In this document: one piece after another, positions 45,801-57,000 of the stretch
How the letters are laid out: each line of letters starts with the position of its first letter
How positions within the stretch are numbered: the stretch's first letter is position 1
Assembly (NCBI GenBank): GCA_004352715.1
Contig: SCFE01000027.1
Span: 587,896 to 651,895, forward strand
Source: Hofstenia miamia
Lineage: Eukaryota > Xenacoelomorpha > Acoela
Direction: 5' to 3'
Length of the DNA: 64,000 nucleotides
Notes under the pieces: generated by a model
Databases searched by the model: none
Told to the model about the DNA's origin: nothing
The model's input: only the letters and a program-made list of their open reading frames with translations
Program-made: the position numbers and the translations under genes

Positions 45801-46864
45801 TCAATCAGACAGAATTCAAAGCTTTGTTATTGAGAGTTTGACATCTATGCCTTTTAATGTTAACTTCAGAGCCCATGGTTCCTTATTAACAAATGGCCTA
45901 TTTTACTCTCTCCGAAATTTTAGAACAAAACTTTTTCATATATAATGTGTATCATGGTGATTAAAAATACCAGCTATAAACATAATTTTAGGGAGATATT
46001 TATAGATAACATTAACCCTATTTTACCTGGAGGCCGATTTGACCCCTCTTCATACTTCTTTTTTTAAATAACTATTCTTCAATGAATTTTCCATGATAAA
46101 ATTCGCCTACAACTACCAATAAATCCGACCCACTCAAGAAGAAAATTTGAAGTTATCGATATGAAAATAAGTATGCCGGTTCCGCCATTGATGATGATAG
46201 TGAAAATAATAGCAAAAACTATTCCGAGTAGCTGTTCTACTTTTCCGCTACTATTTGCACTGACAAAATGGTTTGGCAAATATGGACTTCCTCTCTAAAA
46301 CATTTGTTCTCATAGGAATTTGAAGATCCAAATTTGCATACATCGACTTTTATTGGGAGTCTTAGATGCCGATTAAAGCAAATTCTACTGTACTCCCTGA
46401 TTTACCAGAATTGCGACAATCTTACTATGAATTATAATATCCTAAAGCACACCTATACAGTTCATTGATTTTATTAAATATCATAAGAATACAGATCCTC
46501 TAAATAGACCTCCATCTACTGAGAAATAAACAAAAATATAAAAGCAAGGAGCATCACGCGTCGATTAGATTCAATGATTCATAGAAAGGGAACCCTAAAC
46601 CCTCGCTGTAACTGAGCAAGGAAGATAAAGTTACACTGAACCTCTACATTTACATGTCCAAATTTAATAAACGTTTAGCTACATTTTCACGAATTGAGGA
46701 ATACTTTTAATTTCTATAAAAAATTAGCGGGCACAAACAGATTGAGCTTTGCAGTAAAATAAACACAAAAAATACCTAATCAAATAGTTACCTGAATATT
46801 TCATAATCTTAACAATTTCACTTTCAACATCTTTTAAAATCGCTAAACGCTCAACAACACTCAT
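39899..46864 (-). CDS. MED11: Mediator complex subunit 11 (two exons)
   Basis: Exon 1 is 46864-46792 (MSVVERLAILKDVESEIVKI) with a GTAACT donor; exon 2 is 40164-39899 with a TTTAG acceptor. The phase-1 junction joins cleanly, giving 112 residues (human MED11: 117). Conserved parts are VERLAILKDVESEI in the N-terminal helix, then EISKEKVNE, FTESVQLVDKQLSAQI and APHEGSIYN. MED11 pairs with MED22 in the head module of Mediator and helps RNA polymerase II pre-initiation complex assembly in the nucleus. The 6.6-kb intron holds a hAT element and LINE scraps. A possible AATAAA lies on the - strand at 39732-39727. Divergent from OSTC. Confidence 0.88.
40274..40459 (+). CDS. 3'-terminal coding exon of an unidentified gene
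   Basis: Starts after a CAATTAG acceptor and is open for 61 codons to TAA at 40457-40459. It has clear protein character (KASKETDIKFDDSDSVKDAA, then QFLKSILSECFVQEINKLY) and several AATAAA signals within 40 bp of the stop. It lies on the strand opposite MED11, only 109 bp inside the MED11 intron. Upstream exons would have to lie to the left, across MED11 exon 2; I could not find a convincing one. The family is not recognised. Confidence 0.45.
   Translation, partial: YQNGTKASKETDIKFDDSDSVKDAALQFLKSILSECFVQEINKLYKHCKLVIEQWGDYITK
40782..41347 (+). other. Two further exon-like frames
   Basis: 40782-40843 follows a CATTTAG acceptor and reads DEFPVPMHSEIEVDIFVREK to a stop. 41069-41347 follows a GCTAG acceptor and reads HDEEFKKLMYVNRNDFRYI, then ISERVLHLEMIDQKHLEPFG. 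Both look more protein-like than the flanks. They may be exons of nested genes or old pseudogene pieces. Not recognised. Confidence 0.3.
41348..42479. other. MED11 intron, no feature
   Basis: AT-rich sequence with a G-run (41803-41812). No supported gene. Confidence 0.5.
42480..42787 (+). pseudogene. LINE reverse transcriptase scrap
   Basis: Decayed frames carry KGKPPSPDPDGI and YRP-containing segments as found at the N-terminal edge of non-LTR RT domains. It is cut off at the hAT end at 42788. Confidence 0.45.
42788..42937 (+). mobile_element. hAT 5' end, truncated copy
   Basis: CAGGGCTGGCAATGTTATTT and the following 150 bp match the 5' end of the hAT element at 43703. The copy is cut by a 5-N gap (42938-42942). 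It lacks one of the two tandem GTTATTTATTTTGTGGTTTT units in part. Confidence 0.75.
42943..43178 (-). pseudogene. LINE reverse transcriptase N-terminal fragment
   Basis: The frame reads EKADLFNACFSSNFSDP and LKSGKLSGPCYPDSVLS, resembling the region just before the RT palm in CR1/Jockey-type LINEs. GC content is higher than its surroundings, so it may be a young insertion. Confidence 0.5.
43703..45583 (+). mobile_element. hAT DNA transposon, nearly intact
   Basis: Ends: CAGGGCTGGCAATGTTAT at 43703 and the complementary ATGCCACCCCTG ending at 45583, i.e. CAGGG(C/G)TGGCA inverted termini typical of hAT elements. Length is 1881 bp. The expected 8-bp target-site duplication is not seen (GCTGTAGA on the left, GATTGAAT on the right), so one end may have been rearranged. 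Two tandem copies of GTTATTTATTTTGTGGTTTT precede the gene. GC content is clearly above the surrounding intron, which suggests recent arrival. Confidence 0.85.
43884..45450 (+). pseudogene. hAT transposase with BED zinc finger, one frameshift
   Basis: Start ATG 43884 (MGRKKSGVWRDFSEI), just after a CATTTCAG acceptor-like site. Residues 1-50 form a BED zinc finger (AKCDHCGMDM, then HIQKC). The frame ends at 44216; the rest continues one frame over from about 44200 to 45450. It has the catalytic core (TLVIDGWSTRS and FVADNAANM, both with catalytic Asp), the YGCQAHLMNLLAKDI insertion-domain edge, and the C-terminal dimerisation part with the catalytic Glu in SSAGLERQFST. A single-base indel near 44205-44215 is the only lesion I see; assembly error or a natural break are both possible. 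Confidence 0.88.
45584..46791. other. MED11 intron, proximal part
   Basis: AT-rich, no supported gene. A frame on the - strand at 46279-46079 has a hydrophobic stretch (IVFAIIFTIIINGGTGILIF) but no supporting context. Confidence 0.45.
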
Positions 46865-47168
46865 TTAAAAAGAAACCAAGTACAAATATCATCAAGTTTC
46901 AACTTGACAAAAATATATTCGAGTTTCTAACTAGTATTTTTGAAAACTAGAGTTTCAGAGTGTGTAGCTAAAGCTAATTTAAGGAATCTATACACATTAT
47001 TGTTATAAGGTTGTCAATCTTAATAGAAGTGTAGACGTGTGCAAGCATTAAGCCAGATATTTTTGGTTTGACAAATATTTTTGGACAATCAGCGCATCCG
47101 TAACTTTTAGTATTTTATGTCAACGTAGATTTATTAGTTTCTATATTAAGTCGGAACTCAAATTCTAG
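46865..47168. promoter_or_regulatory. Bidirectional promoter region of MED11 and OSTC
   Basis: Only 304 bp separate the two start codons, which point away from each other. Both promoters and 5' UTRs must fit here unless the transcripts overlap or there are upstream exons. No strong TATA box is visible. Shared divergent promoters are common for housekeeping genes. Confidence 0.6.
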
Positions 47169-50100
47169 ATGGAATTTCTGTTTAACATTTATTTCTCATT
47201 TTTGGAATGTCCAAATATTCGACTTAAGAAGCCTTCTTTCATTCGAATGCCATCAGCAATGTTCATGTTCGGAGTTGTTCTCTTTCTATATTTTATATTT
47301 ACTGCAGGTGCATTTTAAGTGTTACATTTTTTTTCAAATTTAGAAGTTTTACGCTAATGTCCATAAGCAGTTTAAAGGTTGCTGGGCGAAGGTATAGAAT
47401 AGGATGTACGCAGAACACGGTGAGAAAATTTACACTAATATAGTGTAAAAAACAATGAGTAATGCAGTAACATGCGCAAATTTTTTAGCAAATAATAGAG
47501 ATCTAAGGTATATAATAGGATGCACGCTGAAAAAATACACTAATATAGAGTAAAAACTATGAGAAATGCAATAACAAGTAAAAAATTTAAAAAATAATAT
47601 AGACCGATATTTTTGCATGATTCACCAAATCCGTAGCACGAGTTAGCACTCGCTAGTACGGTTTTTAAACTAAGAATTCATATGCCCAGGTGGAGAATAG
47701 TGCCATGGCGAGCACCCGTAATATATAAATAGTATTAGGGGGTCAAAACCGATGAAAAGTATAATTAAATACATAAAAGTGTATATAGACTTATAGCTTA
47801 GCATAATTAACCAAGTTCGTAGCCTGCGGTCAATATTTAAGAATGATAACGTAAAAAGTATGGGTTGATAAAAAATTAAAGATATTTGACTTCAAAATTC
47901 CTTTTTTAAGGTATATTAATGGAAATCTGAAAATTTCCAATTCAAAACTAATAAATATGTTTTAAAGCGGAATAATCAGTTTTTTTAGCATTAAGAATGT
48001 TACATTCTACAAACAGTAGTAGTTGTTCGTTGAACTTCTTTGCAGAAGATGAAAACATGTTGGATAACCAACTGAGGATGGATAATGATTATGTACGGCT
48101 ACTGACGTGATCATATCGATTATGATGATGACGGGGTATTTGTGGATCCGTACAGGATCCAAAATGGGAGATTGCGGTGTGATGTTCTCTCATAAAAAAT
48201 CTTGAGCAGAGTGTTGCAAGGTAAACTTATAGAAAGTAAGGCTGAATCTGTTAAGCGTAGTTGGAAGCCGTATTTTAAGTGGGTTCATGTAGATCGCCGG
48301 ATGGCAGATTTGATTGGAGTGAAAGCCAGCTTAGTGTGAGACAAAATATTTATTAGCGCCACAAGAGTTTTCTCGTTATTGATCAGATGATTAAGATTTT
48401 GAAAGACGACCTTTTGTTCATGTGCAACTTGGATTAAGTGTCTTCTCTCGGTATTGTAGTTTGGGCAGCGGAAGATGATATGGTTGATGCTTTCTCTCTC
48501 TTGGCATCTGATTTTAGAGCAGAAAGGAGAAGTCTGTTGGATTATCTTGGGTATGTAGTCGTTGTGCTTGAGGTGACCCGTAAGTGCTGACGTGAGGACA
48601 TATAGAATGTTTTTAGGAAAATGAAGAAATGCTTGATACTGGAATGTAAACTTCGTTCTACTGAACAATCTCTTACAGGCGCTTACGTAAGCATCTACAA
48701 TACTATTGGGTATTATGTTTTCTGCGTATGCTTGCGCAGTGTTTGCTTCCATTAACTTGTTATTGTAAATGATTTTTAACTGCAGTGCGGCGGGTCTTGA
48801 AAGATTTGCACATCTTTACAGCAAATATTATTTGTACAGAAATAAGAGACTTGCACACGGTCTTCTTCTTCAAAGCAGTGCCCCAGATGCGAATGGCTTA
48901 TTCTAGGTACAAGCACACCATCATGCAGGTTTCTAATGTTGGAAGAGTTTGCTCCATATGTGACAGGCAATGTTGGTGAGTCTGAAACCGTAAGATTTGT
49001 TTTGTTCACATATTTTGTTCACATGTGTATTGAACAGCAGCTTTCTGTCGAAGGTTAACCCTAGATCCTTACAGTCTCCAACAGTAATAAGATTGTTATT
49101 TGCAAGAGTGATGTGTGTTAAGGCTGGTGTTCGTTTGTAAACAAAATAGCCTGCGTCTTTGAAACGTTAAGTACCAGGCCCTTTTTTGTAGACCAATCAG
49201 ATAGAGTTTCACTAATTTATCTGGCTATATCTTCAGTATCATAACTTTGCAATCGTCAGCGTAATCCACGACTTTACAGATCTTTGACAGTTTTATCAGA
49301 ATCTCATGAATGCAAATGTCCCACAGTATTCGGGCTCAGACATCCTCCCTGAGGTGTTCCAAATTTGGGAGTCATGATCAGTTCTGGAAAAATTTTGCAG
49401 CAAGCCTTCCGAGGACCTAAGAGATCGCAGACCAATCTGATGGTAGAACTGTCGGTGTTACTATTTTTTGTTAATTGTTTCACAATATGTTTTGGTGGCG
49501 CATGATTAAAAGCTGAGGAGCAAAGTATCTTCAGTTTTGATGTAATTGTAAATTTCCATTAGTGCTGTTTCGGTATTTCTTGTGGGTAGGAAACCATGCT
49601 GTGAAGTGTGTAGCCAGCTATAGTCTAAGCCTGTTATAATTGTTTTTTCTATTAACTTGTAGAGCACCGAATTAACAGAGATTAAGCTAGAAAATCAACT
49701 CGAGAGGCTTAGGCTTCTTCAAAAAGGTTACTGTGGCGGTTCTCAGTGTCTCAGGAAAATGGTCAGTTTTGTAACATAAGTTGATGAGATTTGCCAATAT
49801 TTGACGCATGTTACCTCCAATGCATTTAAGATGTTCCGCCCTGATATGGTCCTTACCTGCAGATTTGTTGTTGCGAAGGTTCCTGATAATTGTCTTGACT
49901 TCCTCTTCAGTGACTGGATTCCAGTGTCCTGAATCAGTGGTATTGGATTGCATTTGTTCAATTTCGGTTGTACTGTAGCATAAGTCGGCCCTATTTGATG
50001 GGACAAAGAAGTGATTCATCAGGTCCGCGTGGAGCTCTCTACTATTTGTTGACAGTTCACCATTGGATTTCTCATAATTTGTTATAACCTTGTCTCTTGT

Positions 50101-53100
50101 TTTGTTGGGGCCCATGCAGACCTTATTCAAAAGTTTCCAGGGTTCTGGCTGCTCTTCACACGCCGAACGCCAGAAGTTACGTTTAGCCTGTCTAATCATC
50201 CTCTGGCAAACTGTTTTAATAGTTCGATAGCGTCGTTCCAGAAAAACGGTGTAGTATTGGTCTGTGTTACTTTTCCAAGTTTTGTATATTTGATTGCGTG
50301 TTTTAATGATGGTTAAGTCATTATTGCTGTGGTAGAGAGTACAGCGTTGGATAATTTTGATGAGATTTCTTGCCAGGCAGAGGCCACTTTTGTATTGTAC
50401 ATATCTGTAATATCTGGGGATTGTATAGCATCAGTCAGATTACGAAATTCATTCCATTTGCAGGAGCGCCATTTCAGAACAGTTTGACTGTTTGTAATTA
50501 TGATATTTGTATAGTGCAAGAAGTTTAGTTATTATAGGAATGTGCCAACTACTTGGAATTAGTTGCCTGCTGTAAGGTGTCCATTCTTCAATGACTTTCT
50601 TGCCTTTGACCAAAGTGATGTCTATGTAGCTGCTTCCCATCGATCCGACAAACGTGGGGCCTAGATCAGGGTCGTTGATTATGTCGAGCTGATGATCATA
50701 GACAAAGTCCATGAGATCTTCGCCTTTACTGTCATTTTTATGGCCGCCGATGGAAGTATTGTGAGCATTTAGGTCGCCGGCATTTAGCAATTAGGATATT
50801 TGGTTAAGATGTTTTTTAATTGGTTGAGCACTGGAGTGATTGAGATATTCCTGGGTGCGGTGTATATCGATACTAATAAAAGATGCTTATGTCTGAATTC
50901 AAGTGATATGGCTGTCAGGTCATGACTGACCTCAATAATGTTAATAGAGTGGTTCTACTTAGAGTTGAGGACAATGGCCGTTCGAGTTTAGATTTAATTG
51001 CTGTGTAGCCATCAGGGAAACCGCAGTTTGAAGATAGTGAATGTTCTTGAAGCAGATAAATGGTGTTATTTGGTGTAATTTTAAGAGGTTCATAAATCAG
51101 CATTTCGCTAGCGTTGAATTGCACGATATAATGCATATCCATTGTTATTGTTTGGATTTATTAGGCGGCTACATGCTAATTTGATAATATTCATTGCGAT
51201 TTTTCCTTTGTATTCAGTTTCCTTTATGTTTCTCTTTAGCCGATTTTTGAATATTAGACATTGACCGCTGAGAGTGTGATGTGAGGTAGATTGATCATAG
51301 TATTTTCTTGAATTCGCACAACATGGGCATCGCGTGTTCTTGTAGCATTTATGTCCTTGAATAAGTTCATGTTTTCCACCACACTTAGCGCATGTCTTTG
51401 GGTCAGTGTTCTTTTTGGTGCAATTGTTCCGACTGTCCCCAAACCCTAGGCAGTGCTTACATCTAAGCGGTTTCACGTCGACGTATGCTTTGATGATTTG
51501 TAGCCAAATGACGAATTTCATTCCTGCGTTAGCCAGCCTCTTGAAAGATTCCCCACTCAGTCTCACTGATACCCGCCTGTGCTGCTTCCCATCCTTTGGC
51601 TTAAAGTGAAATGGAGTTGCTTGTAGTTTCTCCGCAGAATATGTTCTGATTATCGGGTATTAATTGTGTGTTGAAATCTTTATCCGACATTGACAATGGT
51701 GCAATTGCTGTAATCGTTAACTGACGTTTTTTGACTTCTCTTATGGTCAGTCCCGATGCCTGTAATTCTTCGCCGATTACGTTTTTTTCTCAGCACCTGC
51801 AGATATGACAATTTGAGGCGTCTTTGTTTCTTTAAATGTAGCCGGTATGATTTTCCTCTGACTTTCCGCTGATATCTTTTGTTTAAGATCTTCCATTGAT
51901 TCTTGGATCACGTAACATTGTTGTACAATTCTTTGACTCTGCAACTTCGGCCACTCCTAGGGTGATTTACTTTTGGTTTCGTTGTTCGAGGTTATCTTCT
52001 GCTTAAGATCCGCAATCTCAACTAGTATCTCCGACGTAGCAGCGTCTCTGTCGTTCAGACGAGGTCCACCGCACCCGACATGGTGCCATATTTCACATTT
52101 ATCGCAGCAGATACAATCGTCAACAATATGTTGGGTGCAGACTGGACACATGTAGATTGCCGAATCACTTCCGTCTAGTTGTTGAATTTGTGTTGATATC
52201 GGTGTAGATTTCTTCCGGGTTTTCGTTATGATTCTCATAACTAAAACTAATAAACTGTATAATAAACAATAATAATCAAAATGTTCTTAAAATTTCATTT
52301 TTTTTATCTAAACCACTTCAAATAATGCAAATATAATAAAATTAAACTTATAATAAATGTCCAAATCTCTGTTATGGAATATAATTTATTTTAAAAATAT
52401 ATTGATAAATGCTCGTTTGATTTTATTATTATAGCTAGCTATCGATTATGAACTATCATTTTCCATTATGGCAGTCATTATTTTTTCATGTATTTGCTTA
52501 CTACATTTTTTCTGAATAGAATTTGGAGAATAGTATTATGCTGTATTCCTGGAGTAATTTTTTGGATCTAGCTCTAGTGTAATAATTTTAATTTATTTCT
52601 TTGAACCAATTATATTATATTATTCTTTATTCCTTTACATGCCTCAAAATTCACATAAATGTAACTAAACATGTTTACTTAGTTATTTTTTAAAACTAAT
52701 TGTTTAGAACTGTATATGGAGTGCTTAAATTTTATTATCTAAATTATTATTCTTGCAGCCTATAAATCGATAGCAGTGTAATGTATTATATGTCACCATA
52801 TATTCGACCCCAATAATTATTTTTTATTTTTTATTAATTTATTTCTTAAATTTTGACCGCGTGCGTTTACGTGTTATCGCATGCTATGAATTTTGTTAAT
52901 TATTCTAACATGTATTTTTTGTATTTTTCATTGTTTTTTTACTCCCTAATAGTGTTTATGTCTTATGCGGGTTCCACGTGCTTCCGCGTGGCACTATTCT
53001 GCATTTTCACCTAAATGTCTATATACTCATTATTTGTACTCTTTTAGACTGTAATTCAGTTTTTGTATATTTCAAATATTGTTTGCCTTAATTGACAAAA

Positions 53101-54508
53101 TTTATTCCCGCACCCCTTTAGTTTTCAGCGCGTGTAGACGTTTGCACGTGTACTCAAAGCATCTAGATGTGTGCGGGTGTATCCAGTCGAATATATATAT
53201 ATACATCGCTAGCGATGTATGTTTAGCACCAAAGTTAAGAATCGCATTATGGGTTACCTATTTTTCACATTAACATTTTAAATTACAATTCTCTTATTGA
53301 ATTGAATAAGGTTGTTTAATTTTACCAGTTCTTTAAATATATTCTAAAAAAATTAATTCCATTTTTGCAGTGCGCCTATAAGCACTGTACTCTTATTTAA
53401 TATATAGAATTGTTTCATTTACTTCTTTAGTTTAGGTATAATTTATGATGTTATCGTAGAACCACCAAGCATAGGGCAAACTACCGATGAACGTGGCCAT
53501 ACGAAACCTGTAAGTATTTCTGTGCTTTCTATTATTAACATTTATTAATCTATGTAAATATAATTATAAAATTGATATGGCCAGTTCTTTTCAGTATTTA
53601 AAAGTAATTTTTTAATTCGTACGAATTTAAGACATTTGATGAGCTTCATCTCATATTGAATGAACATATTGATATTATTTATAATATAGTTTATTGTATA
53701 GCACTTAAGAACTTGTCGAAGATATAATGCTCCCTTTAATTAATCTTGTGCCTTCCCCTATCAACTTAAACGTTTACTGTGACACACATTATTTGGTTCT
53801 TTTATAGGTGTACTAGCCCACATTTATTTGATATCGTCAGCAAATTGGGTAGATTTGATATAATTTTAACAATCAGCAGCATTTAGAGAATGTGTATTGC
53901 ATATATCGAAGCTTTAGTTCAAAATCGACTTAAATGAAAAATCCAAGGCCTAGTTATATTTCGCCTAAACCTTTTCAATTGTTTAATTGCACACTTTTCA
54001 ACACATCAACTTAGGTTAAATAGACTGACTTCCACAAGTGTTTCGGCTATCCTGGTGGAAGTTTGAATGCACAAAGAAATTCTACTCAGTGTTCTTGCCT
54101 AATAGAATATTCTAACTATGGTTTCGATATATATTTAAGTAAAGATGTTGTTAAAGAACTAATTTCAGAATTTTAATTAATCAAATGTCTGTAGTAACAT
54201 TTCCATTTAATTTTTGATACTTAGGTTGCTTTCTTGCCATATCGAATTAATGGTCAATACATTATGGAGGGCTTGGCTTCTAGTTTTTTGTTTTCAATGG
54301 GTGGATGTGGTTTTATTATTTTAGATAAATCCAACAAACCCCATTTAAACAACTTATCTCGCTACTTACTTATATCAGCTGGACTAGCATGTGTCCTCAT
54401 TAGTTTCTTCCTCAGCAGAATATTCATGCAAATGAAGCTTCCGTAAGTATTTCGCTTCCTATCAAACTCACTTTCAATGTTCTCCATTTTAGAGGCTATA
54501 TGAGTTAG
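47169..54508 (+). CDS. OSTC: Oligosaccharyltransferase complex subunit OSTC (three exons)
   Basis: Exons 47169-47307, 53436-53509 and 54225-54442 plus a tiny last exon 54493-54508; phases join perfectly to give 148 residues (human: 149). Conserved blocks are [55 protein letters not shown] and FMQMKLPGY. Three membrane segments are visible (about residues 31-55, 84-104 and 118-138). OSTC is an ER-membrane subunit of the STT3A oligosaccharyltransferase, linking it to the Sec61 translocon for co-translational N-glycosylation. An AATAAA lies at 54618. The start follows an in-frame TAG. Donor 1 (GTGCAT) is weak; introns 2 and 3 use GTAAGT. Intron 1 (6.1 kb) contains a LINE; the others are 715 and 50 bp. 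Confidence 0.96.
47308..47999. other. OSTC intron 1, first part
   Basis: AT-rich. A short phrase (ACACTAATATAG with flanks) repeats at about 47430 and 47520. No gene seen. Confidence 0.5.
48285..51142 (-). pseudogene. LINE ORF2: endonuclease, reverse transcriptase, C-terminal knuckle
   Basis: The AP-endonuclease starts [11 protein letters not shown], later AGDLNAHN and SSYIDITLV (catalytic Asp/Asn context). The RT begins [16 protein letters not shown], continues over several frameshifts through QHGFLPTRN to the catalytic VDYADDC (near 49245). The last part (48752-48285) has [14 protein letters not shown], then [19 protein letters not shown], a CCHC-type knuckle seen at the end of R1/I elements. 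It would nick DNA and prime reverse transcription there; dead here. Confidence 0.78.
51108..52238 (-). pseudogene. LINE ORF1 with PHD finger and zinc knuckles
   Basis: The N-terminal part has CPVC...[15 protein letters not shown], a Cys/His pattern of a PHD-type finger. A broken stretch follows, then a Cys-rich part ([35 protein letters not shown]) as in LINE Gag-like ORF1 proteins, which bind nucleic acid. Frames are interrupted between about 51957 and 51566. Confidence 0.65.
52251..53435. other. OSTC intron 1, last part
   Basis: AT-rich, with a short TA run at 53190-53203 and a GC-richer patch at 52970-53170. No gene supported. Confidence 0.5.
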
Positions 54509-56269
54509 GACTTCATATCCACTTCGCAGAAGTACTGGTTGGTGTCAAGATTGTTTATCAAATTTTCTTTATATTTTATTGTATAATATTTTGCAGTAAA
54601 TGCTTTATATTTTCCATAATAAAACTATGAGTTTTTCCATTTGAAAAGTGTATGGAACTTTTTTTATTTCTTATAATAAATATTTTTATTGATCCACAAT
54701 AAATTTTATCACTAACAATATAAGTCTATTTCATTGAAATCATGTAAATATAAAATTTTAAAAAGTAGTTTCATACAAGAATGTACATGTAATTATCAGT
54801 TAGGTTATTGTGCCATTATCTGATTTATAATTGACAAGATATATTATTGGGCATTCTAGTTAGGTTATATTGCATATGAATTTCACCAGTGATAAAATAA
54901 TTTTGGCATTCCATTTTGAAATTCTCAATTATTCGATTCTGTCCTATAAACAAAATTTGGCATATAACTTCACAATTTATAAAAATGATTTTAATGTTAC
55001 TATAAATTTCAAAAAAAACATTAGCATTATTAACTCATTTCCATACATTTCAAATTCTCTGTACTGGGAGTGTAAATGACCATTTACTAAATTTTCTTCT
55101 ACTTAAAGACTTATCTAGAAAAGAACTAGAGAAAATCTGGAAAAATTTATATGGATTTCTGCTATTATGAATTCCCAAGTAATTTTAATGGCAAAGTGTA
55201 TAGTAATAAGAAATATTTTTTATTGTTTAAGAAAGCTATAGAAGCTCTAACAGAATTCTGAAACAGCTAATGAAGCAGAGCAGAAATCGGAGTAATCGCT
55301 TTCTAGAATTCTAAGGACATTAAACACTCTTTCTAGATGAAGAAGGCATATGTTACAAGCTTAAATTCGAGAAATTACATACATTTTCCAGCCTCAGGTA
55401 GATAAGAAATGACCAACATTGCTAATCGAAAACTTTATGATAACTTTAAAGACTTTTGTCGATTGTGACGACTAAAGTCGAACCTAAATATTTTGTTCAA
55501 CTGACCCTTCATACAGCAACTTAAGGTCAATATTGCATTTTTTGAGTGAACTACGTGTTAAGTAAATGAAAATAGTTAATTAATGTTAAAGATAAAGCCA
55601 ATATTGGAGGATGGCCATTATTGAAAATAGAATCCAATTACATAATGTAAAAATTGATTAGTTCTACATTAAAATTAGAGCTTTGCATTAAATAAAAACG
55701 ATAATGCTTCTGAGATTAATGGTTGTGACCAGGGCTTCAGAAAAGGCCGAAATGTGAATTTGCTCCATTTCAAGGCGCATTCCTATTAAAATTTCGCTTC
55801 AGAACCTGTTGAATACCAATTGCTCCATTTCCTGCCCGGCTCTATTACGACCCGTGCTACTTTCAGATGTGACAGTGGGGTCCATATTCACGTGTTGAGA
55901 TCTGCCCCAAATTGCCCACGTTTTACATTCTAATACCCCAAGTTGTTCCACCAAAAAAATGCTTCAAAATTATTTCCGATATACTATTGCCTAATTCACG
56001 TTGTGACAATTTTCATTACAATACACCACACCACCAATGAATATTTTGAATCCCTTACTGCTTAGAAGGTACTGAGTCATTTTCAAATATCTGCTATTTC
56101 CACTGGTACCATTAGGAATCTGATAATAAATATGATGGCAATGCACAGTAAAGACATGATAGAAAAATGAAATTTACTTATAATAATGTCGATTTTATTA
56201 ATGAGTGGTTCATGTCATTAAATAAAACATTACAATTTCTTTAATGACTTAATACTAGAGAGTTAACCA
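54509..56269. other. Region downstream of OSTC, no gene
   Basis: AT-rich sequence. 54618 carries the OSTC poly(A) signal. 55080-55500 looks like an old repeat remnant, but no motif can be named. Confidence 0.5.
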
Positions 56270-57000
56270 TCATCGATTTCATTTTGGAATTTACAAAATT
56301 GCCTACATGTGAAATAATATAGTGATCAATGAAATCAAATGCTTTGGACAAATCGATAGAAGCAATTGTGACAAAATTATTATCGAGATAAGTTCTCCAA
56401 TTTTCAGTAGCTTAAAGTAAAGCATCAGAGGTGGGGTGAGCGTTGCGAAATCCAAATTGAGTATTCGAAAGAATTGATTCGTTATGGAGATAAGTGTTTA
56501 TTTGGTCAAATATTAGTTTTTCGAAGATTTTTTGCAAAAGGCGAGCTAATTGAAATAGGTCGGTAATTGCAACATTTTAGAGGGTTATCTCTTTTATATA
56601 TGGAAGTAACCTTAGCTAGTTTTAAAATTGATGGAAAGGAATTTAGTTTTATGCAGTGATTGGTGATACGGCATAAAGGACTACTAATGAATTGTGCACA
56701 ATCTTTAATATACCATACCGGTATTTCAAAAGGTCCGCTTGATATATTAACTTTTAACGAGATAAAAGTTTTCATCATACTGTAATCCCGGGACATCTTG
56801 CATATATCTCCCATATTCTGACTGGGAACAAGATGATCGCATTGCTTGCGATCAAAACGTCTTTGCCTACGGAGTTTGAATAAAATAGTTACAAATAATT
56901 AGCTGCTTCTATGTTCTAGAAATACGATTTGATGAGCTTAAAATTTGTAAAACATAGAAAAAAAATTCAATTTTTGCTCCCAGGATTTTAATAATTCTGT
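56270..57000 (-). mobile_element. CR1/Jockey-like LINE fragment, reverse copy
   Basis: On the - strand: NYFVTILFKLRRQ-like RT entry, then VWYIKDCAQFISSPLCRI, NPLKCCNYRPISI, RT finger and palm motif A (IASIDLSKAFD context at about 56370). It is the same family as the + strand copy at 57030-60290 and stands head to head with it. Confidence 0.75.

Larger units (their letters stand above)
48000..52250 (-). mobile_element. Decayed R1/I-type LINE in OSTC intron 1
   Basis: Reads against OSTC. Order on the - strand: ORF1 with a PHD-like finger (about 52238-51957) and zinc knuckles (51566-51108), endonuclease (51142-50449), reverse transcriptase (about 50199-49100) and a C-terminal zinc-knuckle domain (48752-48285). 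Stops and frameshifts are scattered. The RT flavour ([28 protein letters not shown]) and the C-terminal domain fit the R1/I group. Target-site duplications were not identified. Confidence 0.8.

Noticed and set aside
54870-55079. 70-residue open frame downstream of OSTC
   Set aside because: AT-rich composition (Asn, Ile, Phe, Lys), no motif, no signals.
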